DNA of 64,000 nt from Flavobacterium sp. UMI-01 (GCF_019656315.1 NZ_BPLU01000019.1:186001-250000), one strand, 5' to 3'; shown: positions 36,131 through 47,291, counted from the stretch's first letter. The notes: a model not told the origin generated them from the letters alone. Translations and numbers: made by a program.

Positions 36131-37576
36131 ATGGAAAAGAGTATTGATGAAAACAAACAAGGAGAACGCCTTGTTTTAGAAAATAAACCCGAGAACACAA
36201 AAAAACTATTTATTGAAAGTTACGGTTGCGCCATGAACTTTTCCGATAGTGAAGTAGTTGCTGCCATCTTATCGGATAACGGATATAATACTACTCAAAT
36301 ACTTGAAGAAGCTGACTTGGTATTGGTAAATACCTGCTCGATTAGAGACAAAGCAGAGCAAACCATACGCAAGCGCTTAGAAAAATACAATGCTGTAAAA
36401 CGTAAAAACACTAAAATGAAAGTAGGTGTTTTAGGGTGTATGGCTGAACGTTTAAAAAGTCAATTTCTAGAAGAAGAAAAAATTGTTGACCTTGTTGTAG
36501 GCCCTGATGCATACAAGGATTTGCCTAATTTACTAAACGAAGTTGAAGAAGGACGAGATGCCATTAATGTGATTTTATCAAAAGAAGAAACCTATGGTGA
36601 CATTTCCCCTGTTAGATTAATGAGTAATGGCATAACCGCTTTGGTTTCTATCACCAGAGGCTGTGATAACATGTGTACTTTTTGTGTAGTTCCTTTTACT
36701 CGCGGACGAGAACGAAGTCGTGAACCTCAAAGCATTATGACTGAAATACAAGATTTATGGAGTAAAGGTTTTAAGGAAATTACACTTTTAGGACAAAACG
36801 TGGACAGTTACCTATGGTATGGCGGTGGGCTGAAAAAAGATTTTATCAATGCTTCTGAAATCCAGAAGGCAACAGCCGTCCATTTTGACCAATTACTCGA
36901 AATGGTTGCTACAGCTTTTCCTAAAATGCGCATACGATTTTCAACTTCAAACCCACAAGACATGCACGAAAGCGTACTGCATGTAATTGCTAAATACCCT
37001 AACATCTGCAAGCACATCCACTTGCCAGTTCAATCCGGAAGCAATCGCATTTTGAAAGAAATGAATCGCTTGCATACACGCGAAGAATATATGGCCTTAA
37101 TTGACAAAATCAGATCCATCATCCCCGACTGTGCCATTAGCCAAGACTTGATTGCTGGTTTCCCAACGGAAACAGAAACTGACCATCAAGACACCATTAG
37201 TTTGATGGAATATGTAAAATACAATCATGGATATATGTATGCTTACTCAGAACGTCCAGGCACATTGGCGGGTCGAAAAATGACCGATGATGTTCCGGAA
37301 GAAACCAAAGGAAGACGTTTGCAAGAAATTGTCGATTTACAACAAAAACATGCTTGGTTTCGCTCAGAAGAATTCATTGGCAAAACAGTTGAAGTTTTAA
37401 TTGAAAAAATTTCTAAAAAATCAAAAGAAGAATTCTCAGGACGTAATTCTCAAAACACAACCGTTGTTTTCCCTAAGGAAAATTATAAAATTGGTGATTT
37501 TGTTAACGTAAAAATCAACAGTTGCACCAGCGGAACTTTGAAAGGTCAAGCAGTAGGTTACTCACAGATGAATTAA
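36131..37576 (+). CDS. miaB: tRNA-2-methylthio-N6-dimethylallyladenosine synthase MiaB
   Basis: This 481-residue radical SAM protein has an N-terminal UPF0004 domain with three cluster Cys (SYGCAMNFSDSE, NTCSIRDKAEQ, LGCMAERL), a radical SAM motif GCDNMCTFCVVPFTRGRERSR (CxxxCxxC, near residue 178), and a C-terminal TRAM domain (about 410-478, VEVLIEKISKKSKEEFSGRN). It adds the methylthio group to i6A37 of tRNAs. It heads a same-strand block that continues with a sigma-54 activator, lptE, a TPR gene and secG. Confidence 0.96.
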   Translation: MEKSIDENKQGERLVLENKPENTKKLFIESYGCAMNFSDSEVVAAILSDNGYNTTQILEEADLVLVNTCSIRDKAEQTIRKRLEKYNAVKRKNTKMKVGVLGCMAERLKSQFLEEEKIVDLVVGPDAYKDLPNLLNEVEEGRDAINVILSKEETYGDISPVRLMSNGITALVSITRGCDNMCTFCVVPFTRGRERSREPQSIMTEIQDLWSKGFKEITLLGQNVDSYLWYGGGLKKDFINASEIQKATAVHFDQLLEMVATAFPKMRIRFSTSNPQDMHESVLHVIAKYPNICKHIHLPVQSGSNRILKEMNRLHTREEYMALIDKIRSIIPDCAISQDLIAGFPTETETDHQDTISLMEYVKYNHGYMYAYSERPGTLAGRKMTDDVPEETKGRRLQEIVDLQQKHAWFRSEEFIGKTVEVLIEKISKKSKEEFSGRNSQNTTVVFPKENYKIGDFVNVKINSCTSGTLKGQAVGYSQMN

Positions 37577-37651
37577 AAAAGTATAAAAATTTAAGGATTC
37601 AAGTTCTTCTCAATCTTTAACCTTAAACTAATAAAAACTTTAAACAATTAT

Positions 37652-38911
37652 TTGATGGAATCAGTTCAAAATATAAAACAACGATTTGAGATTATAGGTA
37701 ATGAACCAAAGCTCAATCGCGCTATTGAAAAAGCAATACAAGTAGCCCCTACTGACATTTCTGTTTTGGTCGTGGGAGAAAGTGGTGTAGGTAAAGAAAG
37801 TATTCCTAAAATCATACATTCCCTGTCGCATCGCAAGCACGGAAAATACATAGCAGTCAACTGTGGAGCCATTCCAGAGGGAACGATTGACAGTGAACTT
37901 TTTGGCCACGAAAAAGGAGCTTTTACAGGAGCAACAAGCACCCGAGAAGGTTATTTTGAAGTAGCTAATGGAGGCACTATCTTTTTGGATGAAGTAGGCG
38001 AACTTCCTTTAACCACACAAGTACGTTTATTAAGAATTCTAGAAAATGGAGAATTTTTAAAAGTAGGATCATCACAAGTTCAAAAAACAGATGTACGCAT
38101 TGTGGCGGCCACCAATGTTAATCTTTTTGACGCCATTGGAAAAGGAAAATTCCGTGAAGATTTGTATTATCGTTTAAGTACGGTTGACATTACCTTACCA
38201 CCTTTACGCGACCGAAAAGACGACATTCATTTACTTTTTAGAAAATTTGCTGCTGACTTCGCTCATAAATACAAAATGCCTCCTATAAAATTAGACGATG
38301 GCGCTGTTGATGTTTTACAAAAATTTAGATGGAGCGGTAACGTACGTCAGTTACGAAATGTTGCTGAACAAATTTCAGTTTTAGAAACCAATCGTGACAT
38401 TAACGCCCTTACGCTTCAATCCTACCTCCCCTCTGAAGGAAACAATCTCCCGTCAGTTATTAGTGACAAAAAAGCGGAAAGTGATTTTAGTACAGAAAGA
38501 GACATTTTATATAAAGTGCTTTTTGACATGAAAAGCGATTTGAACGACTTGAAAAAACTCACCTTAGAATTAATGAAAAACGGCGCAGCCAAAACGCAAG
38601 ACATTAATCCTAATTTGATTCAAAAAATTTATGGTTCTCAGGAAAACGAAAGCGAAATTGACTTTGAGGAGCGACCTAACACGGCCTTGATTAGCACCCC
38701 TAAGAGCGAAAATCAATACCAAGAACCAGAGGACAACTATCTCTTTGCCGAGACTATTGAAGAAGAAGAAATTTTGCGATTAGAACAAAAAGAAATTGAA
38801 ATGATTAAAAAGTCATTAGAAAAAAACAAAGGAAAACGCAAAGCAGCAGCCGAAGAACTTGGAATTTCAGAACGTACACTGTATCGAAAAATAAAACAAT
38901 TTGATTTATAA
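37652..38911 (+). CDS. Sigma-54-dependent transcriptional activator
   Basis: This 419-residue protein lacks an N-terminal receiver domain. The AAA+ domain (about 15-250) has Walker A VVGESGVGKES, the sigma-54 contact loop GHEKGAFTGATS, Walker B TIFLDEVGELP and the arginine-finger region RLSTVDITLPPLRDRKDDI. A poorly conserved linker of about 120 residues follows. The C-terminus has a Fis-type HTH (KNKGKRKAAAEELGISERTLYRKIKQF). Because it has no obvious sensory domain, it may be controlled by level or by another protein. Its presence implies sigma-54 promoters in this genome. A candidate one lies upstream of groES, 2 kb downstream. Confidence 0.92.
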   Translation: MMESVQNIKQRFEIIGNEPKLNRAIEKAIQVAPTDISVLVVGESGVGKESIPKIIHSLSHRKHGKYIAVNCGAIPEGTIDSELFGHEKGAFTGATSTREGYFEVANGGTIFLDEVGELPLTTQVRLLRILENGEFLKVGSSQVQKTDVRIVAATNVNLFDAIGKGKFREDLYYRLSTVDITLPPLRDRKDDIHLLFRKFAADFAHKYKMPPIKLDDGAVDVLQKFRWSGNVRQLRNVAEQISVLETNRDINALTLQSYLPSEGNNLPSVISDKKAESDFSTERDILYKVLFDMKSDLNDLKKLTLELMKNGAAKTQDINPNLIQKIYGSQENESEIDFEERPNTALISTPKSENQYQEPEDNYLFAETIEEEEILRLEQKEIEMIKKSLEKNKGKRKAAAEELGISERTLYRKIKQFDL

Positions 38912-38956
38912 AAAAACAAATAAACACCAACTTCAAAATTACCACATCCAATTTAT

Positions 38957-38964
38957 TATATTTG
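38957..38964 (+). promoter_or_regulatory. Possible -7 element upstream of lptE
   Basis: TATATTTG fits TAnnTTTG, 70 bp before the lptE ATG. No -33 TTTG at the expected spacing. Confidence 0.3.
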
Positions 38965-39033
38965 AAAAAATATAGTCAACACTACAAAATTGAGAATGGA
39001 GATTTTAGAATGTAGGTTTCACCATAAAATTCT

Positions 39034-39537
39034 ATGAAAAAAATATATCCTCTTTTATTACTCATCTTAGCATTCTCAGCCAGCAGTTGCTCAGTATATA
39101 ATTTCACAGGAACAGGAAAAATTGACGCCAAGACCTTCCAAGTTAACTTTTTCCCCAACAATGCAGATCTAGTTGAACCAGGAATTGATCGTCGATTTAC
39201 TCTTGCTTTACAAGACTTAATCATGAATCAAACCAATTTGAATCTTGTTAAAAATGGTGGTGATTTAACTTATGAAGGCGAAATTGTAGATTACAGAATT
39301 AGCCCAATGACTGCTACTGCTGATCAACAAGCCGCTCAAAACCGATTAAAAATTAGAGTCAACGTACGTTTTATCAATAAAAAGAAAGAAAAAGATAATT
39401 TTGAAAAATCTTTTGAGTTTTTCTATGATTATCCTGCCACACAACAGTTAACAGGCGCTACACTCGATACTGCTTTAAAAGATATATTTGAAAGAATAAC
39501 ACAAGACATTTTCAACGAATCATTGGCTAAATGGTAA
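39034..39537 (+). CDS. lptE: LPS assembly lipoprotein LptE
   Basis: This 167-residue protein has a lipobox (LAFSASSC, Cys19). It matches Bacteroidetes LptE-like (DUF4810-like LptE) proteins, with SVYNFTGTGKIDAKTFQVNFFPNNADLVEPGIDRRFTLALQD, YEGEIVDYRISPMTATADQQAAQNRLKIRVNVRF and a C-terminal LKDIFERITQDIFNESLAKW. LptE plugs the LptD barrel and helps deliver LPS to the outer surface. The short conserved order sigma-54 activator-lptE-TPR-secG supports the call. Confidence 0.85.
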   Translation: MKKIYPLLLLILAFSASSCSVYNFTGTGKIDAKTFQVNFFPNNADLVEPGIDRRFTLALQDLIMNQTNLNLVKNGGDLTYEGEIVDYRISPMTATADQQAAQNRLKIRVNVRFINKKKEKDNFEKSFEFFYDYPATQQLTGATLDTALKDIFERITQDIFNESLAKW

Positions 39538-39590
39538 ATGATTCTTTACGTAATAATTCGTTTGACCTAAAAGCGAAAGAATAGCACCCT

Positions 39591-40448
39591 ATGAACATTA
39601 TTGATTATACTTATTTATTAAACAAACCCAATTCCATTACCGAGAAACACACCTCGGCTTTGGAAAATGTTCTGGATGAATTTCCTTTTTTCCAAAGTGC
39701 ACGCGCCTTACGACTAAAAGGATTATATAACCAAAATAGTTTTAAATATAATTATGCCTTAAAAGTAACCGCCGCACATACAACGGACCGAGCTGTACTA
39801 TTTGATTTTATCACTTCGGATTCTTTCACCTCAATACAACGTGAGCTTTTTGAGAAAAAAGCCAACGCCTTATTGAACATTACCGTTGTCGATCATGAAA
39901 CAATTGTAACAGAAAAAAAACAGCCCACTAATAGCCTTGAAGAATCGATTTTAACTTCAATTAAGGAAGCCGTTCCCAAAGAGACAAGTGCCAACGCTCA
40001 ATTAGCTGCTGAAAAACTAGAATTGGGTACACCATTAGATTTTTCTAAAACCGAAAAACATTCGTTTCAAGAATGGCTTCAACTGTCAAGAATTCAGCCT
40101 ATCGTTAGAGAGCCAGAAAAGAGTGAAAAAGAAGAAAACAATAACGTTACTTCGCTTGAAATTTCAGATGAAAAAAGAAAAAAAGCCGAATTGATTGACA
40201 AGTTCATCGAAACAAGTCCAAAGATTTCACCCGTCAAACCAGGCACAAGTCCTGCCGTACAAATTGACATTAATAAAGAGGACCACACCTATTTGATGAC
40301 CGAGACATTAGCTAGGGTTTATTTGGAACAAAAAAAATATCAAAAAGCGATTCAAGCCTACGAAATATTAATTTTGAAATATCCAGAAAAAAGTAGTTTC
40401 TTTGCAGACCGTATTTCGGATATTAAAATTTTACAACAAAATAATTAA
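39591..40448 (+). CDS. Tetratricopeptide-repeat protein, function unknown
   Basis: This 285-residue soluble protein has no signal peptide. The N-terminal part (about 1-90) is helical, with the pattern ALENVLDEFPFFQSARALRLKGLYNQNSFKYNYALKVTAAHTTDR. The middle is charged and low-complexity, and the C-terminus has a TPR unit (TLARVYLEQKKYQKAIQAYEILILKYPEKSSFFADRI). The gene sits between lptE and secG, 7 bp before secG's start, so the two are co-transcribed. The position suggests a role near envelope biogenesis, but no function is known to me. Confidence 0.75.
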   Translation: MNIIDYTYLLNKPNSITEKHTSALENVLDEFPFFQSARALRLKGLYNQNSFKYNYALKVTAAHTTDRAVLFDFITSDSFTSIQRELFEKKANALLNITVVDHETIVTEKKQPTNSLEESILTSIKEAVPKETSANAQLAAEKLELGTPLDFSKTEKHSFQEWLQLSRIQPIVREPEKSEKEENNNVTSLEISDEKRKKAELIDKFIETSPKISPVKPGTSPAVQIDINKEDHTYLMTETLARVYLEQKKYQKAIQAYEILILKYPEKSSFFADRISDIKILQQNN

Positions 40449-40455
40449 ACATACA

Positions 40456-40776
40456 ATGAGCACATTTTCAATTTTTTTAGTTTTAATCACAATAGTTTGC
40501 TTTCTATTGATTGTAGTTATCATGGTTCAAAATCCTAAAGGCGGAGGTTTATCCTCTGCAGTAGGTGGTTCTCAAATGTTAGGAGGCGTTCAAAAAACAA
40601 CTGACTTTTTAGACAAATCAACTTGGACATTAGCAACAATCTTAATTGCATTAATCCTATTATCTAGTTTAAGTTTCACAGGAAGCTTAAGTGATTCTGA
40701 TTCTAAAATCATTGACAATACAGAGGCTGCTGCTCCAGCACCGGTTCAAAATGCTCCAGCAAGTCCTGCAAAATAA
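40456..40776 (+). CDS. secG: Preprotein translocase subunit SecG
   Basis: This 106-residue protein has two membrane helices (about 4-25 and 55-75) separated by the SecG loop VQNPKGGGLSSAVGGSQMLGGVQKTTDFLDKSTW. A short Ala/Pro-rich tail follows. The ATG at 40456 is right for the family, whereas an in-frame start at 40402 lies inside the upstream TPR gene. It supports SecYE in protein export. Confidence 0.94.
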   Translation: MSTFSIFLVLITIVCFLLIVVIMVQNPKGGGLSSAVGGSQMLGGVQKTTDFLDKSTWTLATILIALILLSSLSFTGSLSDSDSKIIDNTEAAAPAPVQNAPASPAK

Positions 40777-40803
40777 TCCATTTGCATTACCAAAACACAC
40801 AAA

Positions 40804-40836
40804 AAATGCCAGCCTGTCAAAGCTGGCATTTTTTTT
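40804..40836 (+). terminator. Intrinsic terminator after secG
   Basis: AAATGCCAGC (40804-40813) and GCTGGCATTT (40822-40831) form a 10-bp stem with an 8-nt loop, followed by a T-run. Confidence 0.9.
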
Positions 40837-40845
40837 AAGAAAAAT

Positions 40846-40877
40846 TGTCAGTCAAAATGGACTGGCATAATTTCTGA
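40846..40877 (+). promoter_or_regulatory. Candidate groESL control region (inverted repeat and sigma-54-like promoter)
   Basis: TGTCAGTCA (40846-40854) and GGACTGGCA (40859-40867) form an imperfect inverted repeat. The right half continues as CTGGCATAATTTCTGA (40862-40877), which resembles a sigma-54 promoter: GG, ten bases, then GA where GC is expected. It lies 46 bp before the groES ATG. It could equally be a heat-shock operator. Confidence 0.35.
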
Positions 40878-40922
40878 ATAGCGAAAGGCAAAATAAACAA
40901 TATTAACTTAAAATAAAAAATC

Positions 40923-41198
40923 ATGACATTAAACATTAAACCACTTTCAGACCGTGTTCTGATTGAACCAGTTGCAGCTGAAACTAAGACAGCGTCAGGG
41001 ATTTTTATTCCAGATACTGCCAAGGAAAAACCACAAAAAGGAACTGTTGTAGCCGTAGGAAATGGCACAAAAGATCATGAAATGACCGTAAAAGTAGGTG
41101 ATACTGTACTTTACGGAAAATATGCTGGTACCGAATTAAAACTAGAAGGTACTGACTATTTGATTATGAGAGAGGACGATATCCTTGCTATAATCTAA
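40923..41198 (+). CDS. groES: Co-chaperonin GroES
   Basis: This 91-residue protein is a canonical Gro[15 protein letters not shown] at the N-terminus, the mobile loop region [25 protein letters not shown], and [24 protein letters not shown] at the end. It caps the GroEL ring. It is 64 bp upstream of groEL and co-transcribed. Confidence 0.98.
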   Translation: MTLNIKPLSDRVLIEPVAAETKTASGIFIPDTAKEKPQKGTVVAVGNGTKDHEMTVKVGDTVLYGKYAGTELKLEGTDYLIMREDDILAII

Positions 41199-41250
41199 GA
41201 AGTATTAAGAATTAAGTACAAAGTATTAGAATTTTTAAAACAATTATTAA

Positions 41251-42891
<1,641 letters not shown>

Positions 42892-42915
42892 TACTAAATA
42901 GCTATAACTCTCACA

Positions 42916-42950
42916 AAAATCCGTTCCTAACCGAACGGATTTTTTTTTAA
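42916..42950 (+). terminator. Intrinsic terminator after groEL
   Basis: AAATCCGTTC and GAACGGATTT form a 10-bp stem around CTAACC, followed by a run of T. The remaining ~275 bp to the next gene is AT-rich with no other feature that I can support. Confidence 0.9.
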
Positions 42951-43227
42951 AGTATGTATCTACTATTAGATGGCATTTAAAACTTTTTTTAAAATAAAAT
43001 TCTATTCCCATCTTTTCAATCTCCGTTTAAACTATTGACACAAAATAAAGTCCTACTATTCGATTGCTATTACATACACGCTTGCACAATCTTAAACAAA
43101 CAAAAATTCGTACTTTATTTACAAATAATGAGCAATAATTTATATAAAATCATTTTTTTTGTAACTAAATTTACACAAAACAGAAAACGAAAAAACTTTA
43201 AAACCAACCTTTAAAACCAGTTCTCAA

Positions 43228-45591
43228 ATGAGATTAAAAAGCACTATCTTAGGTTTACTTTTTTTTACCCAGTTGTTTTCACAAACACCGAGTAGTAATT
43301 CTCAGAAAATAGGGAAGTATATCGAAACTTATTTTCAACTAGATCGTGAAAATATTCACGTTCAATTCAATAAAGATACCTATGTCAATAATGAAGACAT
43401 TGCCTTCAAAGGTTATGTTCTAAGCACAAAAGAAGGCAAACCCAACACACATACTACTAATGTCCAATTGGTTATCTATGATGACCAAGAACAAATCATC
43501 CAGAAACAGCTTCTATTCACTGAAAAAGGGGTGTTTTCGGGTGGTATCCACTTAAACGACAAATTCAAATCAGGCAATTACCACTTTCATTTTTACACTA
43601 ATTGGATGAATAATTTCAACGAAGATTATTCTTTTACTGAAAAAATTGAAATCATTGACAAAAATGAAGTTTACAATATTAAACCTACCGAGCCAAATTG
43701 GAAAACCGCAACAGCAACTTTTTTCCCAGAAGGCAACATTATTATTGACGGCATTAATAATACAGTAGGGGTAAAATTAACCGACTGCAATCAAAAACCG
43801 ATTGAAGCCAAAGACATACTTATTGTTGATTCAAAATCCAATGAAATTACCCGTTTTGATACTAACAAAATGGGGAATGGGAGCTTTTATTTTATTCCTA
43901 GTCTAAATGAAACATACACTTTAAAAATAAAAACAGACAAACTAAACGTAAACCAACCTTTACCCAAAATTGACGAGACAGGCTTAACCCTTTCATACAA
44001 CAACAACCTACCTAAAAGCATCCTTGCAGTTGCTGTAAAAACAAATGATAAAGGATTACAGCTATACAAAGGAAAAAAATTCATTTTGTTATTACACCAA
44101 AACATTAACTCGGTTCAAAAAGAATTCACACTCAAAGAGGACGAAAATGAAACGGTGTTACTTTTTGACAAAAAATTCCTTTCCAATGGCGTAAACAGCA
44201 TTCGCCTTATCGACGAAAATCTAAATGAAGTAACTGAAAGATTAGTTTATCACTATGGTTCTGCAAAACCAGAAACAACACTTGTAGCCAAAGCAATTGC
44301 TAACGATAGTATTGCATTATACGGAAAAACAAATGCTACTAACTCAAACATCAGTATCAGCGTGCTTCCCAAAGACAATATCAATAGCCATCAAAAAAAA
44401 TGCATTCAAGGAAGTTTTTATCTTAATCCATTTTTAGCAACTCCTGAGAACAACAACTTTGTGTACTATGACAATGAAAACAAGACACAAAAACAAGACA
44501 TGGAACTCTTAATGCTTAACCAAAAAAGCAGCAAATATACATGGACTAACATCAAAGAAAACCCTCCAACAATCAAATACAATTTTAACAAAGGAGTAAC
44601 TATAAATGGTACGGTTAATAAAAGTCCAGAAGTCAATTCTAAATTTAAAATCTCTCTTATTTCTCTAAAAGACAATGTTTTTGAAGACACAACAATTGAC
44701 AAAAACAGCAATTTTAAATTTGAAAATTTCTATGCACAAGATTCTACCGTTTTTATTTTACAAATGAAAAATGATAAAAACATCATCAAACAAACGGAAA
44801 TACTAGCAAGAGTAAGCGCTAATGAATCCAAATTCATGTTCCCATTACGTTTAGAAAAAAACCTTTGTCCAATTGAGAAAAAACCTGAAAATAACTTTGT
44901 ATTTACCAAACCAGCTCTCGGCAACAGTATAATTAACCTGGAAGGAGTAACCATTCAAAACGATTTTAAAAACAATTTAAAATACCAAAACGAAATGGGT
45001 TTAACTGCTGATGGGTATAAAATAGTTGATGAATACGGTAGCATACTCGATTACTTAACTCGAAAAGGTTTCCGTACGGGACTTGACCCAGAAACCAACA
45101 CTGTATTTATACGCAATCCAAGAGATCTATTTGCAGAAGGCTCACCTGCAGTTTACCTTGATAACGCCTTCTTATTTGATTTGAATATGCTATACGGTAT
45201 TGACATGAGTCAAGTGGACGAAATGTATATTGATAAAACTGGTTTTTCTGATGCGATGACAGGAATAGGAGGAACTGGAGGAACTGGAACGATTAAAATC
45301 TTCTTGAAAGAAGGCGCTAACAATGCCTATTTCAAAGTTAAACACAGCTCACTTGTTGTTACAAATGGTTTTAGCAAAAATATTGACTTTAAAAATGCTA
45401 CTTTTGAAACACAAAAAGAATATTTCTATTTTGGAACTCTTAATTGGACACCTTCCATATCTCTAAAGGAAAAATCTGAATACGAATTAAAATTCCCTAA
45501 AGTGGGACAAAAAGAAATTAAAGTTCTGGTAGAAGGATTTACTAATGATGGCCAATTAATCTCTGAATACCAAACCATTCCAGTAGAATAA
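43228..45591 (+). CDS. Large envelope protein with MG2-like start and TonB-plug-like C-terminal region
   Basis: This 787-residue protein has a signal peptide (about 1-19, FFTQLFSQ). Residues about 38-125 resemble the macroglobulin MG2 domain (RENIHVQFNKDTYVNNEDIAFKGYVLSTKEG). Several beta-rich repeats of about 100 residues follow. Near 605-700 a segment recalls the SusC/TonB plug: ILDYLTRKGFRTGLDPETNTVFIRNPRD, SPAVYLDNAFLFDLNMLYGIDMSQVDEMYIDKTG and GIGGTGGTGTIKIFLKEG. The order 'conserved displayed loop, valine-rich strand, glycine turn' is that of a plug. There is no beta-barrel after it. The function is unknown; it is likely periplasmic or outer-membrane-attached. Confidence 0.7.
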   Translation: MRLKSTILGLLFFTQLFSQTPSSNSQKIGKYIETYFQLDRENIHVQFNKDTYVNNEDIAFKGYVLSTKEGKPNTHTTNVQLVIYDDQEQIIQKQLLFTEKGVFSGGIHLNDKFKSGNYHFHFYTNWMNNFNEDYSFTEKIEIIDKNEVYNIKPTEPNWKTATATFFPEGNIIIDGINNTVGVKLTDCNQKPIEAKDILIVDSKSNEITRFDTNKMGNGSFYFIPSLNETYTLKIKTDKLNVNQPLPKIDETGLTLSYNNNLPKSILAVAVKTNDKGLQLYKGKKFILLLHQNINSVQKEFTLKEDENETVLLFDKKFLSNGVNSIRLIDENLNEVTERLVYHYGSAKPETTLVAKAIANDSIALYGKTNATNSNISISVLPKDNINSHQKKCIQGSFYLNPFLATPENNNFVYYDNENKTQKQDMELLMLNQKSSKYTWTNIKENPPTIKYNFNKGVTINGTVNKSPEVNSKFKISLISLKDNVFEDTTIDKNSNFKFENFYAQDSTVFILQMKNDKNIIKQTEILARVSANESKFMFPLRLEKNLCPIEKKPENNFVFTKPALGNSIINLEGVTIQNDFKNNLKYQNEMGLTADGYKIVDEYGSILDYLTRKGFRTGLDPETNTVFIRNPRDLFAEGSPAVYLDNAFLFDLNMLYGIDMSQVDEMYIDKTGFSDAMTGIGGTGGTGTIKIFLKEGANNAYFKVKHSSLVVTNGFSKNIDFKNATFETQKEYFYFGTLNWTPSISLKEKSEYELKFPKVGQKEIKVLVEGFTNDGQLISEYQTIPVE

Positions 45592-45610
45592 CTCATCTAT
45601 AACTCCTAAA

Positions 45611-45648
45611 AAAAATCCTTTGTAGCACAAAACTATAAAGGATTTTTT
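45611..45648. terminator. Intrinsic terminator
   Basis: AAAAATCCTTT and AAAGGATTTTT form an 11-bp stem around a loop of about 15 nt, ending in T. It lies 20 bp after the preceding gene and before the convergent DUF2490 gene. Confidence 0.8.
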
Positions 45649-45775
45649 ATTGGGGTAATGTGGTCAAAAATAGTTGGTAAAAACACCCTAAGGCATTATA
45701 AAATATGATGTTTCCGAAATTTTATTGAAATTCGTTTGGCTTATGCGCCACATCTCTCATTATATAATTGACATT

Positions 45776-46531
45776 TTACTTTTTATAAAAATCTAAAGAA
45801 GTAATATAACTCAACCTAAGGGTAGGATTGGATTCTACAATAGTATTTCCAAAATTCCAAATTTGTTGATGAATATAATTTAGCTGAACTTGATGATGAG
45901 AATTCACATTATATCCTAGTCCCGCTATAACTCTATTTTGATTAAATAACGTTTTCCCAGCATTTGACCCTACGTTCAGGAAAGCCTCATCACCTACAAC
46001 AGCAAAAAGCTTAGTTTGGGCATTCGATTTCATTAAAGCATAATTTACTAAAAACATATAACGTACTCGATTTCTATAATCGTGACGGCTAATTTCATAC
46101 TCATTAGAAACATCATTTTTAACTGCAACTCCTACAAATCGATTTTCATCTCGTAAACGATGAACGAACTTAAAATTGCCTTGGGTATGAGTGTAAATAC
46201 CTTGCACCCATACATGAGACTCAGGAGTGTTTATTTTATTCAAAGGTACATCACCATACACATAAGTATTGTACTGAGTAAAACCAATACTTCCCACAAT
46301 TTTTTTAGAAAATTGATAGTCTAAACTGGGTCTTACGAACCATTGTTGCTTTTGATTAAAACCATCAGCATACCGCATAGACGCTTCTAGTGTAACGGAT
46401 GTTTTTGATGTCAACCCATTTTTCCCTACATAATGCAACCAAATGTTATTACTACCTGTTTGTTGTTGGCCATAATTTTGCTGAACAACAGCAAATATTC
46501 CCACAAATAGAGAAACTATAGTTTTTTTCAT
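45776..46531 (-). CDS. DUF2490-family outer-membrane beta-barrel protein
   Basis: This 251-residue protein has a signal peptide (about 1-21, VQQNYGQQ), then a run of amphipathic strands ending in LRLSYITSLDFYKK. The features WLHYVGKNGLTS, WFVRPSLDYQFSKKIVGSIGFTQYN, FVHRLRDENRFVG and NRVRYMFLVNYALM are typical of the DUF2490 family. The function is unknown, and a small outer-membrane barrel is likely. It is single, next to a DedA gene. Confidence 0.75.
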   Translation of the reverse strand: MKKTIVSLFVGIFAVVQQNYGQQQTGSNNIWLHYVGKNGLTSKTSVTLEASMRYADGFNQKQQWFVRPSLDYQFSKKIVGSIGFTQYNTYVYGDVPLNKINTPESHVWVQGIYTHTQGNFKFVHRLRDENRFVGVAVKNDVSNEYEISRHDYRNRVRYMFLVNYALMKSNAQTKLFAVVGDEAFLNVGSNAGKTLFNQNRVIAGLGYNVNSHHQVQLNYIHQQIWNFGNTIVESNPTLRLSYITSLDFYKK

Positions 46532-46604
46532 GTATGAGTATTAAAAAATGAATATTCAAAAAACCAAAAAACACCGTTAGATGTAGCTCAAAAAAGACCT
46601 CAAT

Positions 46605-47291
46605 CTAAACTTCTGGATTGTCTTTTTTCTTTTTGGTCAACTTTAAGATAACAGGCGAAAGTGTCAACACAACTAGCCCAATGATAATAACCTCAATATG
46701 ATTTTTTAAATCTATTTGGAATTTTTCTAATAAGAAACCGTACAAATAATGACCCGCAAAAATCAACGTAAAAGTCCAAAGGAACGAACTAACCACATTA
46801 TAAAACATGAATTTTCTTTTATCCATGGTAACAATTCCAGCGACTATAGGCGCAAAAGTTCTAAAAATAGGAAGAAAACGCGCAAAAATTATCGCACGAC
46901 CACCGTGTCTTTCAAAAAAATCTTTGGATTGAATTAAGTAATGTTTCTTGAACCAAAAGCTATCTTCTTTGTTGTATAAATAATAACCACTTTTGGCCCC
47001 AAACCAATACCCTACAATATTTCCTAAAATCCCTGCAATTCCAATTAAAAAAGCCAATAGGAATACATTTAGAAAATCACTTTCGATAAAAAGAATATTT
47101 TCAACTAATTCTCTGTTGTAAATTCCAGCTAAGAAAAGCAAACTATCTCCTGGTAAAAAGAACCCCGCAAAAAGACCCGTTTCTGCAAAAACAATAAACA
47201 AAACAATATAAATACCTAATTTTATTCCGTTTATATCAAAATGGATATAAAAAAGCGGATCTACTAAATTCTTCCAATCAAAGCTGCTCAT
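46605..47291 (-). CDS. DedA-family membrane protein
   Basis: This 228-residue protein has about five hydrophobic segments. Family landmarks are FAETGLFAGFFLPGDSLLFLAGIY, GNIVGYWFGAKSGYYLYNKEDSFWFKKHYL, FERHGGRAIIFARFLPIFRTFAPIVAG (with conserved Arg residues) and VVSSFLWTFTLIFAGHYLYG. DedA proteins are thought to move or flip lipids (such as undecaprenyl phosphate in some members) and to affect membrane potential. The activity of this one is not assigned. Confidence 0.92.
   Translation of the reverse strand: MSSFDWKNLVDPLFYIHFDINGIKLGIYIVLFIVFAETGLFAGFFLPGDSLLFLAGIYNRELVENILFIESDFLNVFLLAFLIGIAGILGNIVGYWFGAKSGYYLYNKEDSFWFKKHYLIQSKDFFERHGGRAIIFARFLPIFRTFAPIVAGIVTMDKRKFMFYNVVSSFLWTFTLIFAGHYLYGFLLEKFQIDLKNHIEVIIIGLVVLTLSPVILKLTKKKKDNPEV

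Noticed and set aside
43012..43227. Possible small gene upstream of the 787-residue envelope gene
   Set aside because: Only AT-rich sequence with stop codons in all frames; no start with a plausible product.
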